The notes: generated from the sequence alone by a model not told the origin. A stretch of 38,868 bases of DNA from Planctomycetota bacterium (GCA_016191165.1 JACPPF010000139.1:1-38868), one strand, 5' to 3'. Positions 1 through 8,378 are shown, numbered from the stretch's first letter. Numbers and translations: made by a program.

Positions 1-135
1 ACCGTTCTTGCGACCCCCGCTTCTTGCGGGCTACGACGAGCCATGACCTGCCTCCTTGCAAGACCGTGGGCAGGCCGTAGCTTAACGCTGTCTGTATTTT
101 CCTGAAACGTCAAATCCCATCAATAAAGCGGGTGG

Positions 136-885
136 TTGTTAACTGATGGCGTTGTGATTCGCGGAGTGTTTGGTTTCTATTTGCCCTATGATCGGGACAC
201 CCCCAGGACGGGATTCCTTCAACGCTCCAGCGACGGCACAAAAACCTGGAGCAAGGGCGAACCGATTCTCAAACCGGGACAATACACGACCTGGCCACGG
301 CGAATTCGGGTGCTCCGGGATGGTCGAGTCGTCGCCCTGATGGGTGTCGCCCCTTTCCCGGCCGGGAGCCAAACCCGCGCGCAGTTCAGCAAGGTCATTC
401 AACCGATGCTGGCCGTTTCCGCCGATCATGGCAAGAACTGGACCGGCCCCATTTCGGCAGTCCCGAAAGATCAGCCGGACGGCTGGACGGAGGAGTTCGA
501 CATCGCCGAGCTTGCCAATGGCGATCTGCTCGCCGTGTTCCGGCGCGCAAGCGATGCCAGGCGCTGGCAGAGTGTCCTGAAGAAGGCCGGGAAGACCTGG
601 GTGGCTGGCAAGGCCGGGCCTTCTGTTCTTCCCCATAGCGGCCAACCCGAATTGCTCGCCACCCGGGAGGGCCCCGTCTTGCATGTCGCGACCAACGGCG
701 TGCACTGGACCGACGACGCTGGCAAGTCCTGGCACAAGCTCAACGTCCCTGGCGCCGCGTACTATCCACGCAGTGTTCAGGCCAAGAACGGGACGGTCTT
801 CATCTTCGGGCATCTCGGTGGCGACGACGCCTACGGCTCCGTGGATCAATCCATCGTCATGGATCGCTTCAAGCTGCTGAAGTGA
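136..885 (+). CDS. Sialidase-family (BNR repeat) protein, 5'-truncated
   Basis: The 249-residue product resembles the C-terminal two thirds of secreted bacterial exo-sialidases, which form a six-bladed propeller. Three Asp-box motifs are visible: SSDGTKTW, SADHGKNW and TDDAGKSW. The ending (YPRSVQ, FGHLGGDDAYGSVDQS) looks like an intact family C-terminus. The reading frame is closed by a TAA at 124-126, so the only available start is the TTG at 136, with no convincing ribosome site. There is no signal peptide, and the first blades, including the N-terminal catalytic arginine region, are missing. Family members are usually about 350-400 residues, so I infer loss of roughly 100 N-terminal residues and a probable pseudogene. 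Sialic acid specificity cannot be judged; many planctomycete members are uncharacterised. Confidence 0.6.
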   Translation: MLTDGVVIRGVFGFYLPYDRDTPRTGFLQRSSDGTKTWSKGEPILKPGQYTTWPRRIRVLRDGRVVALMGVAPFPAGSQTRAQFSKVIQPMLAVSADHGKNWTGPISAVPKDQPDGWTEEFDIAELANGDLLAVFRRASDARRWQSVLKKAGKTWVAGKAGPSVLPHSGQPELLATREGPVLHVATNGVHWTDDAGKSWHKLNVPGAAYYPRSVQAKNGTVFIFGHLGGDDAYGSVDQSIVMDRFKLLK

Positions 886-982
886 TATCCGGGTTCCAAG
901 AAGAATGGCCGAGCTGCTAGAATAGATTTGGTGCATGCCTCGCGCGTCAAGGTTTGACACAATCGGGTAGCGTCTCAGTTTG

Positions 983-1040
983 ATGGTAGACCTCACGCTC
1001 CGCGTGAGGAATTCCTCACGCGGAGCGTGAGGTCTACCAT
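983..1040. repeat. Perfect 58-bp palindrome
   Basis: Bases 983-1011 are exactly reverse-complementary to 1012-1040, with no spacer. The core is CCTCACGCTCCGCGTGAGG and its complement. Flanking bases continue the pairing imperfectly: 970-981 against 1051-1062 with one mismatch. The whole structure therefore spans about 970-1062. It is either a large cruciform or hairpin, or a head-to-head insertion of a short repeat that is itself palindromic. Confidence 0.9.
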
Positions 1041-1076
1041 GCGCCGAAGCAAAGTGAGACGCCACCCACAATCGTA

Positions 1077-1150
1077 GGGTGCGTCAAGCGCAGCGCGGAC
1101 GCACCAGACACTTGAATCCGCGGTGCGTCCGCGCTGCGCTTGACGCACCC
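1077..1150. repeat. Inverted repeat, 29-bp arms, 16-bp loop
   Basis: Arms 1077-1105 and 1122-1150 are perfectly complementary (left arm starts GGGTGCGTCAAGCGCAGCGC). It lies 78 bases before the ATG of the DUF1549/DUF1553 gene. An upstream in-frame start at 1079 would fall inside this hairpin and is rejected. It looks like a dispersed palindromic repeat rather than a terminator, since no T-run follows. Confidence 0.9.
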
Positions 1151-1228
1151 CACGGTTCATTTTGCAATTGTCACAAATCTGGCCGCGTATCGATCATCAT
1201 GGTTGATCGGCACCAGTGTGGAGGCTCC

Positions 1229-3736
1229 ATGACGTTTCGTCGCTTCGTGCTTTTGGCCTTGGTTCACCTCGGTTACATTGCATCCTGGGGTCGGACTGGC
1301 GAGCCTCCGCCGACCGCGGAGCAGGTCAGGTTTTTCGAGACAAGTATTCGTCCGCTCCTCGTCGAGCATTGCATCAAGTGTCATGGCCCCAAAAAGCAAA
1401 AGGCCGATCTGCGGCTCGATGCGCGTGAGCGCATCCTCAAAGGCGGCTATTCCGGTCCCGCCGTCACGCCGGGCCATCCCGAGCGCAGCTTGCTGATCAA
1501 GGCCATCAGCCACCGCGACAAGGATCTGAAGATGCCGCCCAAGACCAGGCTGTCGGATCGGCAGATTGCCGACCTGACGCGCTGGGTCAAGATGGGAGCA
1601 CCCTTTCCAGGCAATGTGGCGAAGGCAAAAGGCGGGACAGGTCGCGATCACTGGGCCTTCCAGGCGCCGCGCGATCCGCCGGCGCCGCCGGTGAAAAACA
1701 GGAAGTGGCCACGTTCCCCGCTCGATCATTTTGTGCTGGCGCACCTCGAAGCGAAGGGCCTTGCGCCCGCGCCGCCCGCGGACAGGCGGACGCTGATTCG
1801 CCGCGCCACGTTCGATCTCATCGGCCTGCCGCCGACGCCCGCGGAGGTGGATGCGTTCGTGGCCGACAAGTCGGCGGACGCCTTTGCCAGGGTCATCGAT
1901 CGCCTGCTGGCCAGCCCGCACTATGGCGAACGATGGGCGCGGCACTGGCTCGACGTGGCCCGCTATGCCGACTCCAACGGACTGGACGAGAACGTCGCCT
2001 TCGGCAACGCCTGGCGTTATCGCGATTATGTCGTCGCAGCCTTCAACCAGGACAAGCCCTACGATCAATTTCTAATCGAACAACTGGCAGGAGATCTGCT
2101 CCCCTCTCCCCTTGCGGGAGAGGGGCCGGGGGTGAGGGGTGGGAATCTGCTCCCCTCTCCCCTTGCGGGAGAGGGGCAAGGGGTGAGGGGGACGGCCAGC
2201 CGCAATGAACGGTTGATCGCCACCGGCTTTCTGGCCCTGGGGCCCAAGGTGTTGGCCGAGGGGGACGAAAAGAAGATGGAGCTGGACATCATCGACGAGC
2301 AGATCGACACCTTTGGCAGGGCCCTGATGGGCCTGACGCTGGGTTGCGCTCGCTGTCATGACCACAAGTTCGACCCCATCACGACGCGCGACTACCACGG
2401 CCTGGCCGGGATCTTCACGAGTACGCGGACGATGGAGAGTTTCAAGAGGGTTGCCCGCTGGCATGAGCATCCACTCATTTCCGAAGACGGTAAGACACGC
2501 CAGGCCATCCACATCAAAAAAGTGAATCAGCACAAGCAAGCGATCCAGCAACTGGCTGCGGAGGCCAGCGCCAGGGTCAAGTCCGAATCCAAGCCAGGGA
2601 CGACGTTGCCGAAGGATCTTGAGTCGCTCTATCCAGCCAAAGTTCGCCTTGAGCTAAAGCGGCTTCGGGCCGAGCTGGCCGCTCTGGAGAAAAGCGCGCC
2701 CGAAATGCCGACCGCCATGGGCGTCACCGAGGCGAAGGTGGCGGACGTGCCGGTGTTCCTGCGCGGCGACCACCTGAAGCCGGGGAAGATCGTCCCCCGC
2801 CAGGTGCCGGCCATTCTTGCAGGCGACAGTCCCACCAAGTTTGATAGCACGCACAGCGGTCGGCTGGAGCTGGCCCGCTGGCTGGTGCGACCCGAAAATC
2901 CACTGACCGCCCGCGTCATGGTCAACCGCATCTGGCGCTGGCATTTCGGTCAGGGCATCGTGCCAACACCCGATAACTTCGGCCTGCTGGGCGAGGCGCC
3001 GGCCAACCAGCCGCTCCTCGACTGGCTGGCCCATCGCTTCGTGAAAGGCAAATGGTCAATCAAAGCGATGCACCGGACGATCATGCTATCCAGCACTTAC
3101 CAGATGAGTTCGGCTGCAAATCCCCAGGCGGCGCGGGCCGATCCAGAAAACCGGTTGATCTGGCGCGCCAACGTGAAACGGCTGGAGGCGGAAGCGATCC
3201 GCGACAACCTGCTGGCTGTCAGCGGCATGCTCGACCCGAAAATGGGCGGCTCGCTCCTGCACGTGAAGAACCGCGGCTATCTTTTCGACCATACCTCGAA
3301 GGATTCGACCAAGTACGACAGCCGCCGCCGTTCCCTGTATCTGCCCGTGATTCGCAACAACGTGTACGATGTGTTTCAGCTCTTCGATTTCCCCGATCCG
3401 GCCGTTGCCAATGGCGACCGGGCGACGACGACGGTGGCCACCCAGGCGCTGTTTCTCATGAACAGCGACTGGGTAGCCAGGCTCTGCGACCACTGGGCCG
3501 AATCGCTGCTGAAGGACGCCAGGCTCGACAACGCGGGCCGGGTCCGTCAGATTTATCGCCAAGCCTATGCGCGCGAAGCGACGGCAACGGAAACCTCCCA
3601 GGCCTTGGAGCTGGTTCGCAGCGTCGAAAAGGCCCTGACCAGTCGGGAAGCCAACGCCGAGCGGCGCCGCCAGCAGGGGTGGGCGTGTCTGTGTCAAACG
3701 GTGGTGTCCGCGAATGAGTTCGTTTACGTTCGCTAA
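1229..3736 (+). CDS. Planctomycete cytochrome c / DUF1549 / DUF1553 protein
   Basis: An 835-residue secreted protein of the planctomycete-specific PSCyt family. ATG 1229 is chosen because GGAG lies 5 bases upstream and the product then opens with a signal peptide (MTFRRFVLLALVHLG). Order of parts: a cytochrome c-like domain with heme motif HCIKCH (C48, C51, H52) and a later KMPP that could supply the axial Met; DUF1549 at about 160-400, containing a second CxxCH (CARCHDHKFDP); a helical linker; and DUF1553 at about 540-830 (ARVMVNRIWRWHFGQG). Partners of DUF1501 proteins in this phylum are often encoded next door, as here (3882). Function is uncertain; surface redox or polysaccharide handling has been suggested for the family. 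Unusually, about 34 residues near 289-322 are encoded by a tandem palindromic repeat (see 2094-2190). Confidence 0.93.
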   Translation: MTFRRFVLLALVHLGYIASWGRTGEPPPTAEQVRFFETSIRPLLVEHCIKCHGPKKQKADLRLDARERILKGGYSGPAVTPGHPERSLLIKAISHRDKDLKMPPKTRLSDRQIADLTRWVKMGAPFPGNVAKAKGGTGRDHWAFQAPRDPPAPPVKNRKWPRSPLDHFVLAHLEAKGLAPAPPADRRTLIRRATFDLIGLPPTPAEVDAFVADKSADAFARVIDRLLASPHYGERWARHWLDVARYADSNGLDENVAFGNAWRYRDYVVAAFNQDKPYDQFLIEQLAGDLLPSPLAGEGPGVRGGNLLPSPLAGEGQGVRGTASRNERLIATGFLALGPKVLAEGDEKKMELDIIDEQIDTFGRALMGLTLGCARCHDHKFDPITTRDYHGLAGIFTSTRTMESFKRVARWHEHPLISEDGKTRQAIHIKKVNQHKQAIQQLAAEASARVKSESKPGTTLPKDLESLYPAKVRLELKRLRAELAALEKSAPEMPTAMGVTEAKVADVPVFLRGDHLKPGKIVPRQVPAILAGDSPTKFDSTHSGRLELARWLVRPENPLTARVMVNRIWRWHFGQGIVPTPDNFGLLGEAPANQPLLDWLAHRFVKGKWSIKAMHRTIMLSSTYQMSSAANPQAARADPENRLIWRANVKRLEAEAIRDNLLAVSGMLDPKMGGSLLHVKNRGYLFDHTSKDSTKYDSRRRSLYLPVIRNNVYDVFQLFDFPDPAVANGDRATTTVATQALFLMNSDWVARLCDHWAESLLKDARLDNAGRVRQIYRQAYAREATATETSQALELVRSVEKALTSREANAERRRQQGWACLCQTVVSANEFVYVR
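2094..2190 (+). repeat. In-frame tandem 51-bp palindromic repeat inside a CDS
   Basis: Two copies begin at 2094 and 2145, a period of 51 bases or 17 codons. Each contains the hairpin CCCTCTCCCCTTGCGGGAGA and a GGTGAGGGG tail. They encode LLPSPLAGEGPGVRG and LLPSPLAGEGQGVRG, placed between the conserved DUF1549 segments QLAGDLL and NERLIATGFLALGP. The copies differ at only a few bases. The reading frame is kept, so the host protein gains about 34 residues of repeat-derived sequence. Confidence 0.88.
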
Positions 3737-3852
3737 GGCGAGCGGCAGGTATTAACTTACTAGCCCGGAGCACAAGTGACGGGTCAGACGTCCGCTGGAC
3801 ACGTCGCTTGCGCTGCGGGCTGGTGGGTATGTTTTTTCCTGCCGCTCGCTTA
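3734..3852. repeat. Nested palindromic element between genes
   Basis: Outer arms 3738-3749 (GCGAGCGGCAGG) and 3838-3849 are complementary. One-base-indel pairing extends the left arm into the stop codon of the upstream gene. Inside them, 3759-3781 pairs with 3802-3824 at 19 of 23 positions (TAGCCCGGAGC-type repeat). The same inner repeat type recurs at 26378-26429 and 28264-28325. It could act as an RNA hairpin between the DUF1553 and DUF1501 genes. Confidence 0.75.
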
Positions 3853-3881
3853 AATGCGTGAACGGTCGGAGGGTTGAATCC

Positions 3882-5294
3882 ATGTCGATATCGCCGTTTT
3901 GCTCGCGCCGGGCGATGCTCCGCAACAGTGCCGTCGGATTCGGCTCGCTGGCGTTATCGTCCTTGCTTACGGAAGCGGCCGGGGCAACGCCGGGTGGCGG
4001 CGATCCGCGCGGGCCGCACCATCCGCCGCGCGCCCGGCGCGTCATTTTCCTGTTCATGAAGGGCGGGCCCTCGCATGTGGATACCTTCGACTACAAGCCT
4101 CGCTTGCAGCGCGATCACGGTCGGCCCTACCCTTATGCCAGGCCGCGCGTGACGTTCGCCAACACCGGAACCCTCCTGGGCTCCCCCTGGCGTTTCCAGC
4201 AGTATGGAGCCAGCGGCGCCTGGGTCAGCTCGCTCTTTCCGCATGTGGCGCGCCGCGTCGATGATTTGTGCTTTATCCATTCCGTTCATGGCACCAATGC
4301 GGCTCATGGCGGGGCCTTGTTGAAACTCCATACCGGCAGCGATAACTTCGTGCGGCCCAGCCTCGGTTCGTGGGTCAACTACGGCCTGGGCAGCGAGAAT
4401 CAAAACCTGCCTGGGTTCATCACCATCTGTCCGACCCTGGCGCACGGCGGCGTCAACAACTGGGGCGCGGCGTTTCTGCCGGCGGTCTATCAAGGAACCC
4501 CGCTGGGCAACGCCAGCGTCCCCGCCGATCAGGCCCGCGTACGCTACATCCGCAACGCTCGTCTGGAGGCAGGCGTGCAGCGTCTGCAACTCGATCGGCT
4601 CCTGGAAATGAATCGCGCCCATCAGGCCCGAGCCGGTGGCGAGGCGTCACTGGAAGCACGCATCAACTCGTTCGAGCTCGCCTTCCGCATGCAGCGCGAA
4701 ATGCCGGAGGCGGAGGACATTGCCAGCGAGACACCAGCCACGCGCCGGCTGTACGGCCTGGACGATCCCGTGACCGCCAACTTCGGCCGGCAGTGCTTGC
4801 TCGCCCGCCGCTTCGCTGAACGTGGCGTGCGTTTTATTCAGGTCACTCATAGTGACTCCAACGTGCAATGGGACCAGCACGGCGACCTGCGCCGGGGGCA
4901 CCAGAAAAACGCCCGCGAAGTCGATCAGCCAATCGCTGCTCTCCTCCACGATCTCAAGACGCGCGGCCTTCTTGACGACACGCTCGTCTGGTGGGGTGGC
5001 GAGTTCGGCCGAACCCCGACCGTGGAGGGCGGAGGCAACGACGGCCGCGATCACAACCCCGAAGGCTTCACCATGTGGCTCGCCGGCGGCGGCGTCAAGG
5101 GCGGATACCATCACGGCGCCACCGACGACTACGGCTGGCACGCCATGGAGGATCGCGTTCACATGCATGACCTGCACGCGACCATCCTCCACCTACTTGG
5201 GCTAGACCATGAACGCTTGACGTATCGCTACGCCGGGCGCGATTTTCGTTTGACGGACGTGCATGGCGAAGTGGTGCGGGGGATTCTGAAATAA
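3882..5294 (+). CDS. DUF1501 protein, paralogue A
   Basis: A 470-residue protein of the DUF1501 family, which belongs to the alkaline phosphatase/sulfatase fold superfamily. ATG 3882 follows a GGAGGG site 8 bases upstream. A Tat-type leader is visible, with the twin arginines in [14 protein letters not shown] at residues 9-10, so export in a folded state is likely. Superfamily-type motifs are present: [11 protein letters not shown] near 60-70, [13 protein letters not shown] near 325, [11 protein letters not shown] near 372 and GRDHNPEGF near 388. It follows the DUF1549/DUF1553 gene, the usual pairing in planctomycetes. It is very similar along its whole length to the gene at 6919-8349, indicating a tandem duplication later separated by two toxin-antitoxin-like pairs. 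The substrate is unknown. Confidence 0.93.
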   Translation: MSISPFCSRRAMLRNSAVGFGSLALSSLLTEAAGATPGGGDPRGPHHPPRARRVIFLFMKGGPSHVDTFDYKPRLQRDHGRPYPYARPRVTFANTGTLLGSPWRFQQYGASGAWVSSLFPHVARRVDDLCFIHSVHGTNAAHGGALLKLHTGSDNFVRPSLGSWVNYGLGSENQNLPGFITICPTLAHGGVNNWGAAFLPAVYQGTPLGNASVPADQARVRYIRNARLEAGVQRLQLDRLLEMNRAHQARAGGEASLEARINSFELAFRMQREMPEAEDIASETPATRRLYGLDDPVTANFGRQCLLARRFAERGVRFIQVTHSDSNVQWDQHGDLRRGHQKNAREVDQPIAALLHDLKTRGLLDDTLVWWGGEFGRTPTVEGGGNDGRDHNPEGFTMWLAGGGVKGGYHHGATDDYGWHAMEDRVHMHDLHATILHLLGLDHERLTYRYAGRDFRLTDVHGEVVRGILK

Positions 5295-5393
5295 CGCGCC
5301 CCATTCGAGCATGATGCGATCACGCAAGTTCTGAGTAAACCCGTTGGTCAATGGGCTGGTAAAATAAGTTTGCCGCGCGAAAGGAGGAATCCC

Positions 5394-5693
5394 ATGAGTT
5401 CGATTCTGATGAAGGGCGTCATCCGCAACGGGCGGGTGGAAGTGCCTGAACCCATCGACCTACCGGACGGTTCGGAAGTCACCATCACCGCTCACGACAA
5501 CTTTCCAGGTCTATCCGACAACGATGGCCCGATGACCCCCACCGAGATTGCCGAAACCCTCGCCGCCATGGCCAAGATTGAGCCCTTCGACATGACGGAC
5601 GAAGAGCGGGCCGACGCCGATGCCTGGGAAAAGAAAGTCAACGACTATACGATCGCTAACACGGATAAGGGCATCGAGGAAGTTTTCCCATGA
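5394..5693 (+). CDS. AF2212-like antitoxin of a PIN toxin pair
   Basis: A 99-residue protein whose N-terminus (MKGVIRNGRVEVPEPIDLPDG) matches the AF2212/DUF104-like antitoxin pattern of a small beta-rich DNA-binding head. The acidic C-terminal half is expected to bind the toxin. The ATG at 5394 is preceded by a strong AAGGAGG six bases upstream; a longer form beginning at 5370 lacks such a site. The stop overlaps the start of the next gene in an ATGA arrangement, typical of translationally coupled toxin-antitoxin genes. Autoregulation is likely from family behaviour, but no operator was identified. Confidence 0.8.
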   Translation: MSSILMKGVIRNGRVEVPEPIDLPDGSEVTITAHDNFPGLSDNDGPMTPTEIAETLAAMAKIEPFDMTDEERADADAWEKKVNDYTIANTDKGIEEVFP

Positions 5694-6097
5694 GGCGTTA
5701 CCTGCTCGATACGGGCATCGCTGGCTGTTACATCGACCGCCGGCGCGGTGTCTACGATCGCGCCAAATCCGAAGTCTCCCTCGGCAACTGGATCGGCATC
5801 GCGCATCCCGTGTTGGCGGAATTAGCGTACCGGGTGGAAGGCAGTCCGAACCGCGACCGCAACTTTCAAAGGTTGCAACTGGCACTCGCGGCTTGGAAGC
5901 TCTGGCCCATCACCGAGGCGGCTGCATTCGAATACGGCCGAATTGCCGCCGAACTCCGGCGCGTCGGCCGGCCCATTGGTCAGAACGACATGATGATTGC
6001 TGCCATTGCGCTGACCCTGGGCAACTGCACGGTCGTCACGATGGATGGGGATCTTTCTGCCGTGGCGGGGCTTACTGTCGAAAACTGGGCTTCCTGA
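5690..6097 (+). CDS. PIN-domain ribonuclease toxin (VapC-like)
   Basis: A 135-residue PIN-domain protein. The acidic residues expected to hold the catalytic Mg2+/Mn2+ are visible: D7 in RYLLDTG, E44 in VLAELAYR, D100 in IGQNDMMIAA, and D119/D121 in VTMDGDLS. By family, it would cleave RNA, often a tRNA or rRNA loop, and be held inactive by the antitoxin encoded immediately upstream (4-base overlap). The usual LLDTN motif is LLDTG here; the metal-binding Asp is intact. Target RNA is unknown. Confidence 0.87.
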   Translation: MRRYLLDTGIAGCYIDRRRGVYDRAKSEVSLGNWIGIAHPVLAELAYRVEGSPNRDRNFQRLQLALAAWKLWPITEAAAFEYGRIAAELRRVGRPIGQNDMMIAAIALTLGNCTVVTMDGDLSAVAGLTVENWAS

Positions 6098-6234
6098 GCG
6101 CTCACTTTGCGCGCCCGGTTTGACCGTCCCGCTGGTCAGCTTCACTGAGCGGCAAGCGCCAGCATCGGGACTGCGACCGCGGAGATGGGTTTCATGATTT
6201 GATGACGAGAATAACCCTGAAGGAGGTTTTGGTC

Positions 6235-6555
6235 ATGACCTTGCCCGACTTTCTCTCGCAGGACAAATTCGGTTACATCCATGTCACGGACCATCGCGTC
6301 GGGCTCGTGGACGTCGTTCACTTTTACGGAATGGGCGACTCGCCGGAAATGTTGCACGCGCGTTTTCCCACGGTCTCGCTTCCGCTTTGCCACAAGATCA
6401 TTGCCTACTATCTTGAGAACCAGTCCGACGTCGATGACTACTGCTCACGCCACAGGGCGGAAATGGCGCGCCAGCGCGCCCAGGCACGCGCAGGGCCAGG
6501 CGTGGACGAGTTGCAGAAACGTCGTGACGCCGACCGATTGGCCAAGGGAGCCTGA
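6235..6555 (+). CDS. DUF433 protein, probable antitoxin
   Basis: A 106-residue DUF433-type protein, including RFPTVSLPLCHKIIAYYLEN in a predicted helix-turn-helix-like region and a charged helical tail rich in Arg and Glu. ATG 6235 is chosen because AAGGAGG lies 8 bases upstream. DUF433 proteins commonly precede DUF5615 PIN-like proteins and are regarded as VapB-type antitoxins. The TGA stop shares its final A with the ATG of the next gene (TGATG), supporting coupled translation. Confidence 0.82.
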   Translation: MTLPDFLSQDKFGYIHVTDHRVGLVDVVHFYGMGDSPEMLHARFPTVSLPLCHKIIAYYLENQSDVDDYCSRHRAEMARQRAQARAGPGVDELQKRRDADRLAKGA

Positions 6556-6929
6556 TGGGCATGACTCTCCGCTACCTTCTCGACGAGAATCAGCGCGGTG
6601 TCCTTTGGCATGTCATCCAGCGTCACAACGCTCGCGGTATCGATCCGATTGACGCCGTCAGGGTGGGCGACGTGCCGGAGTTGCCTCTTGGATCGGACGA
6701 TGCAACGATCCTCCGTTGGGCCGAACGCGAGGAACGCATTCTGGTGACGTTCGACCGCTCCTCAATGAGCCAGCACCTTGTGGAACACCAGGCGGCAGGA
6801 AACCACTGCCCCGGCATTTTTCTGGTCCTGAGCGACAGTAAACCCGTAAACGTCGTCACATTTTTGGTACTCGCGGCCTATGCCAGCGAGTCATCGGAAT
6901 GGCGAGATTGGATCAAATATGTGGACTGA
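6555..6929 (+). CDS. DUF5615 PIN-like protein, probable toxin
   Basis: A 124-residue protein of the DUF5615/Mut7-C-like PIN group. Visible features are RYLLDEN at the N-terminus, DDATILRWAEREERILVTFD in the middle (Asp and Glu candidates for metal binding) and a helical C-terminus. It is translationally coupled to the DUF433 gene, and I infer an RNase toxin of a second toxin-antitoxin pair. Its last 11 bases overlap the start of the following DUF1501 gene, an unusually tight junction for a mobile-type module. Confidence 0.8.
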   Translation: MGMTLRYLLDENQRGVLWHVIQRHNARGIDPIDAVRVGDVPELPLGSDDATILRWAEREERILVTFDRSSMSQHLVEHQAAGNHCPGIFLVLSDSKPVNVVTFLVLAAYASESSEWRDWIKYVD

Positions 6930-8349
6930 CTCTTCACCCTGCCATCGCCGCGCGATGTTGCGTTCCACCGCCGTGGGTTTCGGCCACCTGGCGCTTGCGT
7001 CGCTCCTTGCCGATGAGGCAACCGCCGGCGCACCGACTGCGAGTCGGCCGGTCGATCCGCTGGCGCCGCGGCCGCCGCATTTCGCGCCGCGGGCCAAGCG
7101 CGTTATCTTCTTGTTCATGGCCGGCGGTCCGTCGCACGTGGACACGTTTGAGTACAAACCGCGGTTGCAGCGCGATCATGGTCGGCCCTACCCGTTTGCC
7201 CGGCCGCGCGTGATCTTCAACTCCACGGGCAACTTGCTCGCCTCTCCCTGGCGCTTTCGCCGCCACGGCGCGTGCGGCATGCCGGTCAGCGAACTGTTTC
7301 CTCACGTCGCGCAGTGTGTTGACGATATTTGTTTCATCCATTCGATCCACGGCACCAACGCCGCCCACGGCGGGGCGACTCTCAAGGTCCATACGGGCAG
7401 TGAGAATTTCATCCGACCCAGCATCGGCTCGTGGATCACCTACGGCCTGGGAACCGAGAACGCCAACCTCCCTGGGTTTGTCACGATCTGCCCGACCCTG
7501 GCGTTCGGCGGCGTCACCAACTGGGGCAGCGCCTTTCTTCCGGCGGCTTACCAGGGAACCCCGCTGGGCAATGCCGCGGTCCCGGCAGCCCAGGCGCGCG
7601 TGCGTTACATCCAGAACACGCGTTTGCCGCTCGAGGTGCAACGCCTGCAACTGGATCGGCTGGCCCAGATGAATCGGGACCACCAGGCCCTGGCCGGCGT
7701 GGAGGCGTCGCTGGAGGCTCGCATCAACTCCTTCGAGCTGGCCTTCCGCATGCAGCGCGACATGCCCGAGGCCGAGAATATCACTCGTGAAACGCCGGCG
7801 ACGCGCCGCCTGTACGGACTCGACGATCCGGCGACCGCCAACTTCGGCCGGCAGTGTCTTCTGGCCCGCCGCTTCGCCGAGCGCGGCGTCCGCTTCATTC
7901 AGGTGACCCACAGCGACGCCGCCGTTCAGTGGGACCAGCACGCCAACCTCCGGCGCGACCACGAAAAGAACGCCCGCGAGGTTGATTTGCCCATCGCCGG
8001 TTTGCTGCACGACCTCAAAACGCGCGGGATGCTCGACGACACGCTGGTCTGGTGGGGCAGCGAGTTCGGCCGCACGCCTACCGCCGAGAACAACGATGGC
8101 CGCGACCATAACCCGGACGGCTTCACCATGTGGCTCGCGGGCGGCGGCGTCAAGCCGGGTTACCGCCACGGCGCCACGGACGACTACGGCTGGCACGCCG
8201 AGCGCGACCGGGTCCACATTCACGACCTGCACGCCACGATCCTGCACCTCCTGGGCCTTGACCATGAACGTTTGACGTACCGGTATGCCGGGCGTGATTT
8301 TCGTTTGACAGATGTGCATGGCGAGGTGGTGCGGGCGATTTTGAAATGA
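6919..8349 (+). CDS. DUF1501 protein, paralogue B
   Basis: A 476-residue DUF1501 protein, close paralogue of the gene at 3882-5294. ATG 6919 gives MWTDSSPCHRRAMLRSTAVG, which aligns with the Tat-type leader of paralogue A (twin Arg at 10-11). A longer start at 6880 would add residues without counterpart. The same motifs are present: [32 protein letters not shown] and GRDHNPDGF. The final residues ([19 protein letters not shown]) are identical to those of paralogue A. The start codon lies inside the preceding DUF5615 gene, so translation may be coupled to it. No DUF1549/DUF1553 partner is adjacent to this copy. Confidence 0.93.
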   Translation: MWTDSSPCHRRAMLRSTAVGFGHLALASLLADEATAGAPTASRPVDPLAPRPPHFAPRAKRVIFLFMAGGPSHVDTFEYKPRLQRDHGRPYPFARPRVIFNSTGNLLASPWRFRRHGACGMPVSELFPHVAQCVDDICFIHSIHGTNAAHGGATLKVHTGSENFIRPSIGSWITYGLGTENANLPGFVTICPTLAFGGVTNWGSAFLPAAYQGTPLGNAAVPAAQARVRYIQNTRLPLEVQRLQLDRLAQMNRDHQALAGVEASLEARINSFELAFRMQRDMPEAENITRETPATRRLYGLDDPATANFGRQCLLARRFAERGVRFIQVTHSDAAVQWDQHANLRRDHEKNAREVDLPIAGLLHDLKTRGMLDDTLVWWGSEFGRTPTAENNDGRDHNPDGFTMWLAGGGVKPGYRHGATDDYGWHAERDRVHIHDLHATILHLLGLDHERLTYRYAGRDFRLTDVHGEVVRAILK

Positions 8350-8378
8350 CGTACTCAATTCCCTCATTCGAGGGCTAT

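Larger units (their letters stand above)
886..1228. other. Intergenic region holding two large hairpins
   Basis: This 343-base stretch separates the sialidase relic from the DUF1549/DUF1553 gene. No gene is recognisable. It contains two unrelated long inverted repeats, listed separately at 983-1040 and 1077-1150. Any promoter for the downstream gene should lie between about 1150 and 1220, but I see no clear -35/-10 pair. Confidence 0.7.

Noticed and set aside
1079-1228. Upstream start of the DUF1549/DUF1553 gene at 1079
   Set aside because: It lies within a hairpin repeat and adds 50 residues before a proper signal peptide; ATG 1229 has a good ribosome site.
2094-2190. CRISPR-like or satellite array
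   Set aside because: Only two copies without spacers, and they are translated in frame; no other direct-repeat/spacer series exists in the window.
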